Positions 15,860 through 24,722 of a stretch of 47,964 bases of DNA are shown piece by piece; the stretch's first letter is position 1; every line of letters begins with the position of its first letter. A program made the translations under genes and the position numbers. A model generated the notes under the pieces. It had not been told where the DNA came from, made no database searches, and saw only the letters and a program-made list of their open reading frames with translations. This DNA comes from a virus: the IMG/VR virus record IMGVR_UViG_3300032893_000079, positions 1 to 47,964 of that record; one strand, 5' to 3'.

Positions 15860-16087
15860 ATGGCGATGAAGCATTCCAAGATGGCCCATCACGGGACCCA
15901 TCATCATTCCGCGGGCCACTCCGGGCACGGGCACGGCAAGGGCAAGAAGATGATGACGCGGGTCGGCGGCCACAACGGGCACGCCCACGGAGCCGGCCGG
16001 CACCTCAACCATACGACCGAGCACAGCAAGGGCTGTTGCTCGGCCGGCGACTACTTCCACGGCACGAACGAGCATATGTACGAGTAG
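15860..16087 (+). CDS. Histidine-rich protein, 75 aa
   Basis: ATG 15860 follows GGAGGCGG. 17 of 75 residues are His, largely as HH and GH pairs (HHGTHHHSAGHSGHGHG), plus a late CC pair. This strongly suggests metal binding (Ni, Zn or Cu), as in short His-rich metal-binding proteins. It sits between a tiny basic protein and an adaptor-like protein in the late block, so it may be a virion component; this is inference. Confidence 0.6.
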   Translation: MAMKHSKMAHHGTHHHSAGHSGHGHGKGKKMMTRVGGHNGHAHGAGRHLNHTTEHSKGCCSAGDYFHGTNEHMYE

Positions 16088-16102
16088 GGCACGGACGGCC
16101 GT

Positions 16103-16903
16103 ATGGGCGAATCCGACCTCACAGCGGCGTACGACGACCTGCGTAAAGACGTCGGGTATCACCTCGGCTACACGCGGGACCCGACCGTTTGGAACAGCCG
16201 CCAGAGTGACAACGTGGCCGCAGTCCTCAAAGCGGGGCTGCGGCAGTTCTACTACTGCGGCTATCCGTGGAGCTTCCTCAAAACGCCGACCCGGGCCGTC
16301 ACGTTGCACGAAGGGCAGAACGTGGCCAACCTGCCGGCGGACTACGGGTCCTGCGAGGGCCCGGTCACGGTCTCGGTGGACGGGCAGAGCAGTTTCTACC
16401 GGCAGTTGCTGCTCGGGACGACGCAAGACGTCTACCTCCGCGAAAAGCGGATGCCGGACACGCCGGGGTCGCCGGAAATCCTCTGCGAGGAGATCGTGCC
16501 GGGGACGCCCAGCGTGCTCGGGTCGACGCGGTCGCGGTTCCACGTGTGGCCCTCGGCGGACGCGACGTACACGCTGACCTTCCCGATGTCGATATTGCCG
16601 GCCGCCCTGAGCGGGACGTTGCCGTTCGCGTACGGCGGGGCCCAGCACTCGCAGACGCTGCTCCAGTCGTGCAAGGCCGCGGCGGAGCGTGACATCGACT
16701 CGATCGGGCCCCAGGACCCGCGGGCGATTCATCAGCCGGAATTCGCGAAGATGCTCGAACAGAGCAAGATGATCGACCGGCGGAACAAGGCCCAAACGGT
16801 GGGGCCGATGTGGGACCGGAGCGACCTGCGGCGGCGACGGGTGCCCGGGACGACCCCGCGGCCGTTACTGCCGATCCTGGTGCAGGGCCAGCTTTACGAT
16901 TGA
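16103..16903 (+). CDS. Head-tail adaptor / tail-tube A-like protein, 266 aa
   Basis: ATG 16103. Segments WSFLKTP, then VANLPADYG and a Tyr-rich N-terminal half resemble the adaptor that closes the portal in short-tailed phages (T7 gp11-type, tail tubular protein A). The position, upstream of the propeller-type tail gene and downstream of capsid genes, supports that. Assignment by fold impression, not by a proven motif. Confidence 0.6.
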   Translation: MGESDLTAAYDDLRKDVGYHLGYTRDPTVWNSRQSDNVAAVLKAGLRQFYYCGYPWSFLKTPTRAVTLHEGQNVANLPADYGSCEGPVTVSVDGQSSFYRQLLLGTTQDVYLREKRMPDTPGSPEILCEEIVPGTPSVLGSTRSRFHVWPSADATYTLTFPMSILPAALSGTLPFAYGGAQHSQTLLQSCKAAAERDIDSIGPQDPRAIHQPEFAKMLEQSKMIDRRNKAQTVGPMWDRSDLRRRRVPGTTPRPLLPILVQGQLYD

Positions 16904-16911
16904 GGGCTGTT

Positions 16912-17091
16912 ATGGCGAAGAAGAAGCATCCCGGCTTCAAGAAGGTGGCCGCGGGCATCGCCAAAAAGGAAGGCGTCTCGAAGAAACGGGCCGGGGCGAT
17001 CCTGGCCAGCGCGACCCGCAAGGCGTCGTCGAAAGCGAAAAAGGCCAACCCGCGGTTGAAGCGGGTGAAGGGCAAAGCCAAGAAGCGGTAA
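16912..17091 (+). CDS. Small Lys-rich DNA-binding-type protein, 59 aa
   Basis: ATG 16912, nine bases after the preceding stop; a longer frame from 16810 overlaps the previous gene. Starts AKKKHPGFKKVAAGIAKKEG and ends KRVKGKAKKR, a short Lys/Ala-rich sequence seen in many phages; I recognise the pattern, with no agreed function. It could bind DNA within the head. Confidence 0.65.
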   Translation: MAKKKHPGFKKVAAGIAKKEGVSKKRAGAILASATRKASSKAKKANPRLKRVKGKAKKR

Positions 17092-17164
17092 GGCTGCCCC
17101 CGGCGGCGTAGCCGGGCGGACCCGACAAGGGGAAAGCGGAAAAGGATCAGCCAAGGGGTCAGTT

Positions 17165-17392
17165 ATGAGCCAGAAGTACCGGAAACAGTTCGTCGACGCG
17201 CTCGGCGGGATCATCTTCGACGCGGTCGGCAATCGCATCGCGGCCGCCGCGGTCGGCACGCCGACCAATTCGATCGCCGGGTACTTGCCCGGCTGCACCT
17301 ACCAGAACCTGACCGACCCGGCGGTGGTCGGAAGCATCTTCTACGTCAACACCGGGACTCTGGCGTCTTGCACCTGGACCAACGTCCTTTAA
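17165..17392 (+). CDS. Small virion-type protein, 75 aa
   Basis: ATG 17165. Mixed small beta-rich protein with AGYLPGCTYQ and a late SIFYVNTGT segment, a layout I know from short phage structural proteins. The 73-bp gap upstream holds no gene. Confidence 0.55.
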   Translation: MSQKYRKQFVDALGGIIFDAVGNRIAAAAVGTPTNSIAGYLPGCTYQNLTDPAVVGSIFYVNTGTLASCTWTNVL

Positions 17393-17434
17393 CCTCGTCG
17401 GGCCGCGGCCCGGACCTTCGACAGGAGCCTTACG

Positions 17435-17977
17435 ATGTCAACGCCAACGACACCGACGAGCATGGTCAACCGCCTCATGGGGCTGGAGGCGTTTACGGAC
17501 GGCCTTCTGCTCGGGGACGGCACGACGATCGGCGGGACCGGGGCCAACGCCAGCGTCATCGTCGTTCCGCCAGCCACGACAACCCTGACGTTGACCGCGG
17601 CCCTTCACGGCAACCGCCGGCTGAACATCGCCTCGACCGGCGGCCTGGCGATCACGCCGCCCGCGGCTACCGGGACCGGAATCGCGTACACGTTCTTTGT
17701 CTCGGCCACGATCAGCGGCGGGTCGTTCACGATCGACGCGAAGGCCGGCAACTCCGCGGACGTCTTCTGCGGTATCGCATGGCAGAACAAAACGGGTACC
17801 GGCATTACGACCACGCCGACCGCGGCCAACACGAACCTGCTAACCCTCAACGGCACGACGACGGGCGGCATCCTCGGCGACCTCATCACGATGGTTGACG
17901 TCGGGACCCACGCCTGGAACCTGGAAATTGTCGGTCAATACACGGGGTCATTCTCGACCCCATTCTCCAACCACTGA
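17435..17977 (+). CDS. Virion-type Thr/Gly-rich protein, 180 aa
   Basis: ATG 17435, with GGAGCC upstream. Rich in Thr, Ala and Gly with alternating hydrophobic strands (TFFVSATISGGSFTIDAKAG), as expected for a beta structural protein. No known domain identified. Lies in the array of small virion proteins. Confidence 0.55.
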   Translation: MSTPTTPTSMVNRLMGLEAFTDGLLLGDGTTIGGTGANASVIVVPPATTTLTLTAALHGNRRLNIASTGGLAITPPAATGTGIAYTFFVSATISGGSFTIDAKAGNSADVFCGIAWQNKTGTGITTTPTAANTNLLTLNGTTTGGILGDLITMVDVGTHAWNLEIVGQYTGSFSTPFSNH

Positions 17978-17991
17978 GGTAATCGATCCGC

Positions 17992-18306
17992 ATGTCGCAA
18001 GGCATCCTCTTACCCGCTGGCGCTGACGCCCCGGACCAACAGCCGGCCCCGCAGAACGGTGCGGCCGGCAAACCTGAAAGGCCGAGCCTCTGGCTCGAAT
18101 TCCACCCCGAGAACCAATCGGTCGAGGTCCGGGTCAACCCGGAGAAGGTCAAGACGTGGGATTTCGCCCGGGCCTTGTGTGTGATGGCCCAGCAGGCGTG
18201 CGAGCGGATGGCCGAGCTTCAGATGGCCCAGCAGGCACGCGAGGCGATTCAAAATAACGCCCTGGTGGATCAGGTCATGAGGGACCTGCCCCGCAAGCGG
18301 CGATAA
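17992..18306 (+). CDS. Hypothetical protein, 104 aa
   Basis: ATG 17992, 14 bases after the previous stop. Disordered N-terminus (Ala/Pro/Gln), then a short strand (LEFHPENQSVEVRVNPEK) and a helical Gln/Ala-rich C-terminal half (MAQQACERMAELQMAQQAR). Function unknown. Confidence 0.55.
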   Translation: MSQGILLPAGADAPDQQPAPQNGAAGKPERPSLWLEFHPENQSVEVRVNPEKVKTWDFARALCVMAQQACERMAELQMAQQAREAIQNNALVDQVMRDLPRKRR

Positions 18307-18489
18307 CCGTCTTCACCATCCCGTAGCCGCGTGGGCCCGTGCCGGTAACGGAATCGGCACAGTAGATCATGCTGACGCGGATTGCGACTCCGCCGATGCA
18401 GAGGTCAATACGGGGTGGTGAATCTTTAACCACCGTCGGCCGGTTGCCCTGGGGCGGGTAACCGGCCGGCTGCACAAAGGGGGCAGGCC
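18307..18489 (+). other. Non-coding gap with two hairpins
   Basis: No gene seen in 183 bp. Two adjacent hairpins: GGTGGT/ACCACC (18414-18419 and 18429-18434) and CGGCCGGTT/AACCGGCCG (18437-18445 and 18460-18468). No T run follows, so not a simple terminator; no good promoter pair seen. May structure the leader of the following gene. Confidence 0.4.
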
Positions 18490-19122
18490 ATGCGACAAAG
18501 CGAGAAGATCAATTCGATCCGGCTGTTCGAGCGGCTCCTGCCGACCAACAGCTCGGACGCGGCGTACGCGGCGATCACCCCGACGGTCACCGACCCGCTC
18601 CTGACGGCGACAAAGGGCTGTATCGACCTGACCGGCGGCAACGCGACGAGCCTCATGGGCGGCGGCTCCCCGGCGGTTCGGCGGTGCATGTTCATCCCGT
18701 TCGGCCTGAGCGCCAACAACGACGCCTTCACCATGCGGGTCTACGGCTGGAAGCGGGCCATACCGCTCAAGACGGACGCGACCAGTACGGTGCTGTGGGT
18801 CCCGACGCTCATCCTGAAAGACGTCACCTGCACGATGGGGGCAATGACCGGGGTCGCCGGCGCGGCCGTGCTCGATACCGAGTCCTTCTGCGACACCGTC
18901 GTCCCCGGCAACCCGATCGCCACCTACTGGGCGGCCAAGGGCCGGGACGCCACGCCGGCGGATACGATCCAGGGGCAATACCAGTTCTTTTCTCCGGCGG
19001 ACGATACGATCGGCATGTTCGAGGTCCCGACGGCCGGATTTGAGCGGCTCCAGGCGACGTTCAAACAGTCGACCAACAGCCCGGCGATGAACGCCCTGTA
19101 CGCCCTGTTCGGCGAGGTGTGA
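18490..19122 (+). CDS. Virion-type structural protein, 210 aa
   Basis: ATG 18490 (GGGGGCAGG upstream). Beta-rich with RRCMFIPFGLSANNDAF and LILKDVTCTMGAM segments; resembles structural proteins that occur in short-tailed phages before tail propeller-type genes. The stop is directly followed by the GTG of the next gene. Confidence 0.6.
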   Translation: MRQSEKINSIRLFERLLPTNSSDAAYAAITPTVTDPLLTATKGCIDLTGGNATSLMGGGSPAVRRCMFIPFGLSANNDAFTMRVYGWKRAIPLKTDATSTVLWVPTLILKDVTCTMGAMTGVAGAAVLDTESFCDTVVPGNPIATYWAAKGRDATPADTIQGQYQFFSPADDTIGMFEVPTAGFERLQATFKQSTNSPAMNALYALFGEV

Positions 19123-20181
19123 GTGGACGCGATTCTGCCAGTCCGGTTTCCCGTCCGCGGGATCGACCTGTCCGACGGCATCAGCGGTCAGCCGCCGCTG
19201 ACGACGGCCGTCGGTACCAACGTCCGGGCCTTCGACTCGATCGGCCTTCGCGGCCGGGGCGGCAGTCGGCCGGGCATTTTGCCCATCCCGCCGGGCCAGG
19301 TGCCGGCCGGGGCCCATTTGATCCAGCACCTAAACACCGTCATCACGACCGACGCCAACGCGGTGCCGGACACGACACCCGATTACCCCAATCCGGTCTT
19401 CCCGAATCCGAGCACGCCGGGCTCGCCGGAGTATTGGGGCTATTACCCGGACGGGGCCCCCCGGGACACCAGGTCGCCGCAGGACAGTTTCCCGCCGGGC
19501 GGCAGCGGGTACACGCCGAACAAGAACGGCAAGGTCACCCACCACCTGACCATCTACGGGCCGTCCGCGGTCAAGAACTACTCCGACACCCAAACCTGGA
19601 CGCCGGGCACGCCGTTCTACACCGGCTTTTTGCAGCCGGGCGACACGTTGAGCGCGACGTATTCGAGCGCCGGGGACCCGGCGATGAGTGCGGTCGGGGT
19701 GTACGGGGTCAGCGTCAACTACTCGCTGACGAACACGACCGGCGACGGCTATGTCGTCGACGCCGTTATTCCGGGGACGCTCGTCGTCCAGCCGGACCCG
19801 CCGCCGGCGACCAAGCACTGCTACTGCGTCAAAATCTTCGGGACGATCACCAAGCCGGCCCCGGACCCGTTGCACTGGACGGGACAGCCGGTCTCCTCGA
19901 TCGGGGTTATCTGTGCCTCGTCGGAGCCGGGCAGCGGGATCAACGGCAAGATTCCGTTTTCGTCGAACGGCCTGCCGATCGGCTCGTCGTGCTACGCGGA
20001 CATCGCCCGGTTCCTGCTGAACCACGTCGGGGCCGACGCCTACGCGACGGTCACCGCCGACACGGTCGGGACGCCCTCGGTTACGGCCTGCTCGGCCGAC
20101 GACGGGACATGCACGATCGCCCTGACGACCGACCATAACTGTTCGCCCGGTGCGGTCGGGTCCATCATCGGAGCCGGTTGA
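19123..20181 (+). CDS. Tail-associated protein sharing an N-terminal motif with the next gene
   Basis: 352 aa, GTG 19123 immediately after the prior stop. About residues 28-51 hold TAVGTNVRAFDSIGLRG and RGGSRPG, which parallels THLGINVRGFEATLDRR and RGGTRPG in the next gene. This looks like a shared N-terminal module. A Pro-rich stretch follows, then a beta-rich domain with several Cys and a KHCYCVKIFG segment. Its stop overlaps the next ATG. Function: a paralogous tail-hub or fibre attachment piece is my best guess. Confidence 0.55.
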   Translation: MDAILPVRFPVRGIDLSDGISGQPPLTTAVGTNVRAFDSIGLRGRGGSRPGILPIPPGQVPAGAHLIQHLNTVITTDANAVPDTTPDYPNPVFPNPSTPGSPEYWGYYPDGAPRDTRSPQDSFPPGGSGYTPNKNGKVTHHLTIYGPSAVKNYSDTQTWTPGTPFYTGFLQPGDTLSATYSSAGDPAMSAVGVYGVSVNYSLTNTTGDGYVVDAVIPGTLVVQPDPPPATKHCYCVKIFGTITKPAPDPLHWTGQPVSSIGVICASSEPGSGINGKIPFSSNGLPIGSSCYADIARFLLNHVGADAYATVTADTVGTPSVTACSADDGTCTIALTTDHNCSPGAVGSIIGAG

Positions 20182-21836
20182 TGGGTGCCGACGTCCAAAT
20201 GAGTTTCCCGGTGGCCGGCATGGACCGGAGTCGGGCGTATTGGGACCAGAGCCCGCGGCCCCTGCCGCCCGGCCAGTGGAACGCCAGCGGTCACGCGCAG
20301 GTGGTTCCGGGGGTCGGGGTCCAGGATCAGCCGACCGACGTCTACGGCCGGACGACGCACCTCGGGATAAACGTCCGGGGGTTTGAGGCCACGCTGGACC
20401 GGCGGCGGGGTGGGACTCGGCCGGGGTTGGGAAAGTATGTGGCCGGGGCGGTCGTCGCGGACTGGATCATTCAGGACTTGAACCGGGTTGTCACAATAGG
20501 GGGCGGGGCCGTGCAGACGTCACAAATGGGCCGGGTCGTGTGGCTCGTCTCCGTCAGCCAGGGCAACGTCTATTACGCCCGGGCCGGCGAAACGTCTTGG
20601 TCGACCGCGTCCAACGCGACGGCCGACAGTCCGCCGCTCGTCTTCACCGGGGTAGTCTTCTCGGCCGCGAACGGTCAAAAGCTGTGGTTCGCAGACGGCA
20701 GCAACTACAAGTATTTCGACCCGGCGACGACGACGGTTTACAACTGGGTCGCGACGGCCGGGTCGTTGCCGGTCGACGGCGACCATAACACGCCGCGGCT
20801 CATCGCCAACTGGCGGGGCCGGATCGTCCTCTCGGGTCTGTTCCTCCAGCCGCAAGCGCTGTTCATGAGCGCCGTAGACAACCCGCTCAACTGGGATTTC
20901 GCCCCGGTCAACTACACCCCGACCCAGGCGTTCGCGACCACGGTCGGCCCGCAGAACAGTCCCGGGGCCCCGATTACAGCCCTGATTCCGTTCAATGACG
21001 ACGTCATGGTGATCGGGACCGACCACGAAATTTGGCTGGTCAACGGCGACCCGCAAGCCGGCGGCCAGGTCAGCCTCATGACCAACGCGATCGGCATTGC
21101 CTGGGGCGAAGCGTTCTGCCTGGACCCGTACGGCACCTGCTACTTCTTCTCGAACAAATGCGGCGTTTATTCGATGGCTCCGGGCCAGGAGCCGCAGCGG
21201 ATCTCGCAGGCGGTCGAACAGTATTTGCAACTGGTCGACACCGGCACCAACGGCATCCGGCTGGTCTGGGACGACAAGTTTCAGGGGGTGCATATCTTCG
21301 TCACCCCGCTCGCCGCCGCCGGGCCCGCCACCCACTTCTTTTGGGAGGCCAGGACCTCGGCCTGGTGGCTCCAGGTGTTCGCCAACGACAACCACAACCC
21401 GGTCGCCGTGTGCGACTTTGACGGGAACACGACGACCGACCGAAGTGTCCTCATTGGGTCCTGGGACGGGTACGTCCGCTACTTCGACCCGGCCGCGCTG
21501 GATGACGACGGCACGCCGATCGCCAGCGAGGTGTGGCTCGGGCCGATCCTGAGCAAGACGTTCGACGAAATGCGGGTCGACGAGATCGTCGCCGACCTGG
21601 ACGAGTCTTCCGGGTCGGTCCGGTGGGACATGTTCCCGGGCCTGACGGCGCAAGCCGCCTTGGCGGCCGCGTCGGTGGAGAACGGGACGTTTGGGGCCGG
21701 GCGGAGCGCCGCCGATCCTGTCCGCGTGGCCGCTCATGCCCTGTGGCTCAAGCTGTCATCGACCGAGCGGTGGGCGTACGAGCGGGTCCGGTTGGGCGTC
21801 ACCGAAAAGGGCCCGATGACGGGCCGGAGGAAGTAA
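20181..21836 (+). CDS. Tail tubular B / nozzle-type beta-propeller protein
   Basis: 551 aa; ATG 20181 in TGATG overlap with the previous stop (a TTG at 20178 is also possible). After the THLGINVRG and RGGTRPGL module comes a series of similar blade-like units with short Trp/Asn/Asp turns (for example GQKLWFADGSNYKYFD and NPLNWDFAPVNYTPTQ). It resembles the T7 gp12-type tail nozzle. Context (after adaptor, before internal virion proteins) agrees. Assigned by pattern. Confidence 0.65.
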   Translation: MGADVQMSFPVAGMDRSRAYWDQSPRPLPPGQWNASGHAQVVPGVGVQDQPTDVYGRTTHLGINVRGFEATLDRRRGGTRPGLGKYVAGAVVADWIIQDLNRVVTIGGGAVQTSQMGRVVWLVSVSQGNVYYARAGETSWSTASNATADSPPLVFTGVVFSAANGQKLWFADGSNYKYFDPATTTVYNWVATAGSLPVDGDHNTPRLIANWRGRIVLSGLFLQPQALFMSAVDNPLNWDFAPVNYTPTQAFATTVGPQNSPGAPITALIPFNDDVMVIGTDHEIWLVNGDPQAGGQVSLMTNAIGIAWGEAFCLDPYGTCYFFSNKCGVYSMAPGQEPQRISQAVEQYLQLVDTGTNGIRLVWDDKFQGVHIFVTPLAAAGPATHFFWEARTSAWWLQVFANDNHNPVAVCDFDGNTTTDRSVLIGSWDGYVRYFDPAALDDDGTPIASEVWLGPILSKTFDEMRVDEIVADLDESSGSVRWDMFPGLTAQAALAAASVENGTFGAGRSAADPVRVAAHALWLKLSSTERWAYERVRLGVTEKGPMTGRRK

Positions 21837-21837
21837 T

Positions 21838-22656
21838 ATGCCGTACTCGATCAGCCAGCCGGTCATGAATCCCGGGGCCGCCGGGTATTACAACCAGCAA
21901 CTGCAACTGAACCTGAACAATTACAACAACATTCAGGCTCAGTACCAGCAAGCGCAGCAGAACGCCACGGGCCAATTGCAGGGCATCTACGCCGGCTACG
22001 GGTCGCTGAGCCAGAGCGTGCTCAACATGCTCGGGGTCGGCAAGGCCGGCGATTGGGGCGTCGCCACCCCGGCCCAGCAGCAAATCGCCCGCCAGTACGC
22101 GCAGTCGCAAGGCCAGAACCAGCAGAGCCTGATTAACTCCGGCCTTGGCAATTCGACGTTGCTCGCCAACGTCATGAATCAGGGCAACCTCCAGGCCGCG
22201 CAAGCCTACGGCAACCTCGGGGCTCAGCTTGCCCAGACGGCCGCGGGGTACACCTCGCAAATCGGGCTCGCCGGCCTGAGCGCCCGCCAGCAAGGGGTCA
22301 ACACGCAACTCGGGTTCGCCGGCCAGGAGCTCGGCAACCTGTCGCACTTCAACTTCGCCCCGAACATTAACTTGTACGGCCAGGCGAGCTACTCTTATTC
22401 GCCCAACGGCGGGTACGGCGGCGGATACGGGGCCGGCGGCGGGACCGGCGGCGGGTCGTACCAGGGGTCCTACCGGCCCAGCTTCCAAGCCGGTTCGCTC
22501 GGGTCGTACGGCGGCGAGTTCGGTGGCTACGACTTCCCGAACAACACCCCGCAGCAGCCCGGCGGTCAGGCCGGCGGGGAAGAAGACTACTACCCCGGCG
22601 GCTATTACCCCGGCGGGGAAGGGGAGTCGTACGACACCGGAGAAACCGGTTATTAG
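21838..22656 (+). CDS. Gln-rich, Gly/Tyr-rich low-complexity protein, 272 aa
   Basis: ATG 21838, one base after the previous stop. Residues about 15-140 are Gln/Asn-rich with Leu/Ala spacing (QQLQLNLNNYNNIQAQYQQ), suggesting long helices or coiled coils. From about 185 on it is Gly/Tyr/Ser-rich and disordered, with acidic Gly/Tyr repeats near the end. Such proteins occur as internal or ejection proteins. Function not shown by motif. Confidence 0.55.
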   Translation: MPYSISQPVMNPGAAGYYNQQLQLNLNNYNNIQAQYQQAQQNATGQLQGIYAGYGSLSQSVLNMLGVGKAGDWGVATPAQQQIARQYAQSQGQNQQSLINSGLGNSTLLANVMNQGNLQAAQAYGNLGAQLAQTAAGYTSQIGLAGLSARQQGVNTQLGFAGQELGNLSHFNFAPNINLYGQASYSYSPNGGYGGGYGAGGGTGGGSYQGSYRPSFQAGSLGSYGGEFGGYDFPNNTPQQPGGQAGGEEDYYPGGYYPGGEGESYDTGETGY

Positions 22657-22680
22657 CACGGGTTCAGGGAGGGTCGATCG

Positions 22681-23160
22681 ATGCGGATTTACAACTGTCT
22701 GTTTGAAGACGTCTCTATCGCTGCCGCTCAGGACCTGGTGCAAATCACCGGGGCCGCCGGCAAGATGATGTTCATCATCGAGATGGCTGTCGGGTGTACC
22801 GACACGGCACTCGCGACCGGCCAGGACATCAAGGTCCGGGCCCGGTACCTGCCGGCGACCGTTTCGGTCGGGTCCGGGGGCACAACCGGCATTACGCCGA
22901 GCAAGGTGGACCCCGGGGACGCGGCCTGTTCGTCTTCGACTTGCGCGACCAATAATACCAGCCAAGCGACGACGAACGGAACGGCGGTCAAGCTGTACGA
23001 AAACGGTTGCCACCTCTATCAAGGGGACCGGTACCGCTTCCCGGATGCCGAGCGGCCGCCGATCGGCCCGTCCGAAGCGTTCGTGTGGGAATTGCTCTCG
23101 ACCGTCTCGGGGACGGTCCATATGAGCGGCTACGTCAAATTCGGGGAAGTCGGAGGTTGA
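22681..23160 (+). CDS. Small virion-type protein, 159 aa
   Basis: ATG 22681 with AGGGAGG upstream. Beta-rich with RYRFPDAERPPIGPSEAFVWELL and a SGYVKFGEVGG ending; a small virion-type protein in the tail block. Function unknown. Confidence 0.55.
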   Translation: MRIYNCLFEDVSIAAAQDLVQITGAAGKMMFIIEMAVGCTDTALATGQDIKVRARYLPATVSVGSGGTTGITPSKVDPGDAACSSSTCATNNTSQATTNGTAVKLYENGCHLYQGDRYRFPDAERPPIGPSEAFVWELLSTVSGTVHMSGYVKFGEVGG

Positions 23161-23163
23161 GCC

Positions 23164-23457
23164 ATGCGGTACCTGCACAATCAATTTGGGTTCTCGGCCT
23201 ACAGTGCCGAAGGCCGGATCGTCTGCCATATCATCTGTAAAACGCCGGCGGTTCCGGCCGCGCCGCCGGCGATGGGCGTTCCCGCCCGCCCGGCGATGCC
23301 GGAGCAGATTCGGCCGGCGAGCACCTGGGCGTTCGAATTCGTCGGGCGGCCGATCACGTCGGCCGAGCTCGACGACCTGGTTAGCACCCTCCAGGCGGCC
23401 GCGACGATGGCCGATGCAGAGCGGGATAAAGAAAAGGCGGCCGCCAAACATGGCTAA
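23164..23457 (+). CDS. Hypothetical protein, 97 aa
   Basis: ATG 23164. An N-terminal small domain with a Cys/His patch (VCHIICK), a Pro/Ala-rich linker (PAVPAAPPAMGVPARP) and a C-terminal helix. It overlaps the start of the glycosyltransferase-like gene by 8 bp (ATG 23450 within its last codons). Confidence 0.5.
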   Translation: MRYLHNQFGFSAYSAEGRIVCHIICKTPAVPAAPPAMGVPARPAMPEQIRPASTWAFEFVGRPITSAELDDLVSTLQAAATMADAERDKEKAAAKHG

Positions 23458-24181
23458 GGCAAAGCAAATCTGCGCCTGCACGCCGTCACTCGGCCTCGTG
23501 TCGATGTGGTGGGCGCGGCAGTTCACCAACCTGCTCTGGCCGCTTAACATGGGTCGGCAGGTCATGATGAAACATGACTCGGTGGGCGGCGAGATCGCGG
23601 AAACGCGGAACTCGATCGTCGTCGATTGCTTGAACCTTGAGACCGACTCGCTCGAAGTCGACTCGCTCTTTTGGGTGGACGATGACGTCCTCCTGACCCG
23701 CGGGGCGCTCGTGCAACTGTACTCGCACCATAAGCCGATCGTGGCCGGGTGCTACTTCACCAAGAGCGACCCCTCCATTCCACTCCTGTTCCCGGAGCGG
23801 ATGGGTGGGACGGCCCCGTTCGTGCCGAACAAGGTCGTCCCGATGTGGGGCGTCGGCATGGGCGTAACGCTGGTCAAGATGGACGTCTACAAGGCGTTGA
23901 TACCCAAGGTCGGCCGGGACAAGTACGGCCGCCCTGAGTGGTATCGAACCAACCGGGAGTACAAGGTCGAGGACGGGATGCTCGATTGCGGCGGGACGGA
24001 GGATCTCTTTTTTTGCGAACTGGCCGCCAAAGAGGGCATAACGCCGATCGCCGATTGCTCAAAACACGCCTTCGGCTGGCACCATGACCGGGAGACCGGG
24101 CAGGGCTATCCGAAAGAGCAGTTCGACCAGTGGAAGTCGGCCAAACAGATTGTCTGGCCCGACGGAACCGTTTGGGAGTAA
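23450..24181 (+). CDS. GT-A fold glycosyltransferase-like protein, 243 aa
   Basis: ATG 23450, in frame with a longer candidate from 23186 that overlaps the previous gene and is less likely. The sequence contains FWVDDDVLL (acidic triad 77-79) preceded by a helical segment, and a later GGTEDLFFCELA (181-192) and HAFGWHH (206-212), matching the nucleotide-sugar binding DxD and acceptor-side motifs of family 2-type glycosyltransferases. It lies among tail genes, so it may modify the virion or the host surface. Donor and target unknown. Confidence 0.65.
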   Translation: MAKAKQICACTPSLGLVSMWWARQFTNLLWPLNMGRQVMMKHDSVGGEIAETRNSIVVDCLNLETDSLEVDSLFWVDDDVLLTRGALVQLYSHHKPIVAGCYFTKSDPSIPLLFPERMGGTAPFVPNKVVPMWGVGMGVTLVKMDVYKALIPKVGRDKYGRPEWYRTNREYKVEDGMLDCGGTEDLFFCELAAKEGITPIADCSKHAFGWHHDRETGQGYPKEQFDQWKSAKQIVWPDGTVWE

Positions 24182-24185
24182 CGCG

Positions 24186-24722
24186 ATGGCCGCGACCAAG
24201 AACCTCATCAACTACGAGACCGGCGGGTCGATCACGGCCACGCTGCCCTCACTGGCCAGCGGGTCCGCCTGGGAGTCGGCCGTCGTCGACAACTCCTCCA
24301 ACAAGTTCCTCGACGACCTCATCACCGTAACCTTTACGATCGCCAGCGGCACGCCGACCTCGAACGGGCCTTACGTCAACTTCTACGCGGCGGCCTCGGC
24401 CGACGGGACACTGTTCCCGCAGACGCAACTTTCCAACGGCACGACCTACGCGACCGGCACCGGCAGCCAATCGGTCGGGGCCCTGGGCGTTCCGCCCAAT
24501 CTGCGGTTGATCGGGTCGATGGCGCTTCAGACGACGAACAGCGCGGCCGAACGGACGTTTCGGACGGAGCCGATGTCCGTCGCCCGGGCGTTCGGCGGGG
24601 TCCTGCCGCAAAAGTATTCGATCATCGTTGAAAATCAGGTCGGGGTGGCGCTCTCCAGTTCGACGACGACGTCGGCAAATAACATCGCCCACCAACCGAT
24701 CACCACTACCAGTGGCAACTGA
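24186..24722 (+). CDS. Virion-type protein, 178 aa
   Basis: ATG 24186; a longer frame from 24084 has no ribosome site and overlaps the previous gene. Strands with Thr/Ser/Asn turns (TFTIASGTPTSNGPYVNFY) and a late GLY/ALA/SER-rich tail. Typical of small virion or fibre proteins. Its stop overlaps the next ATG (TGATG). Confidence 0.55.
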   Translation: MAATKNLINYETGGSITATLPSLASGSAWESAVVDNSSNKFLDDLITVTFTIASGTPTSNGPYVNFYAAASADGTLFPQTQLSNGTTYATGTGSQSVGALGVPPNLRLIGSMALQTTNSAAERTFRTEPMSVARAFGGVLPQKYSIIVENQVGVALSSSTTTSANNIAHQPITTTSGN

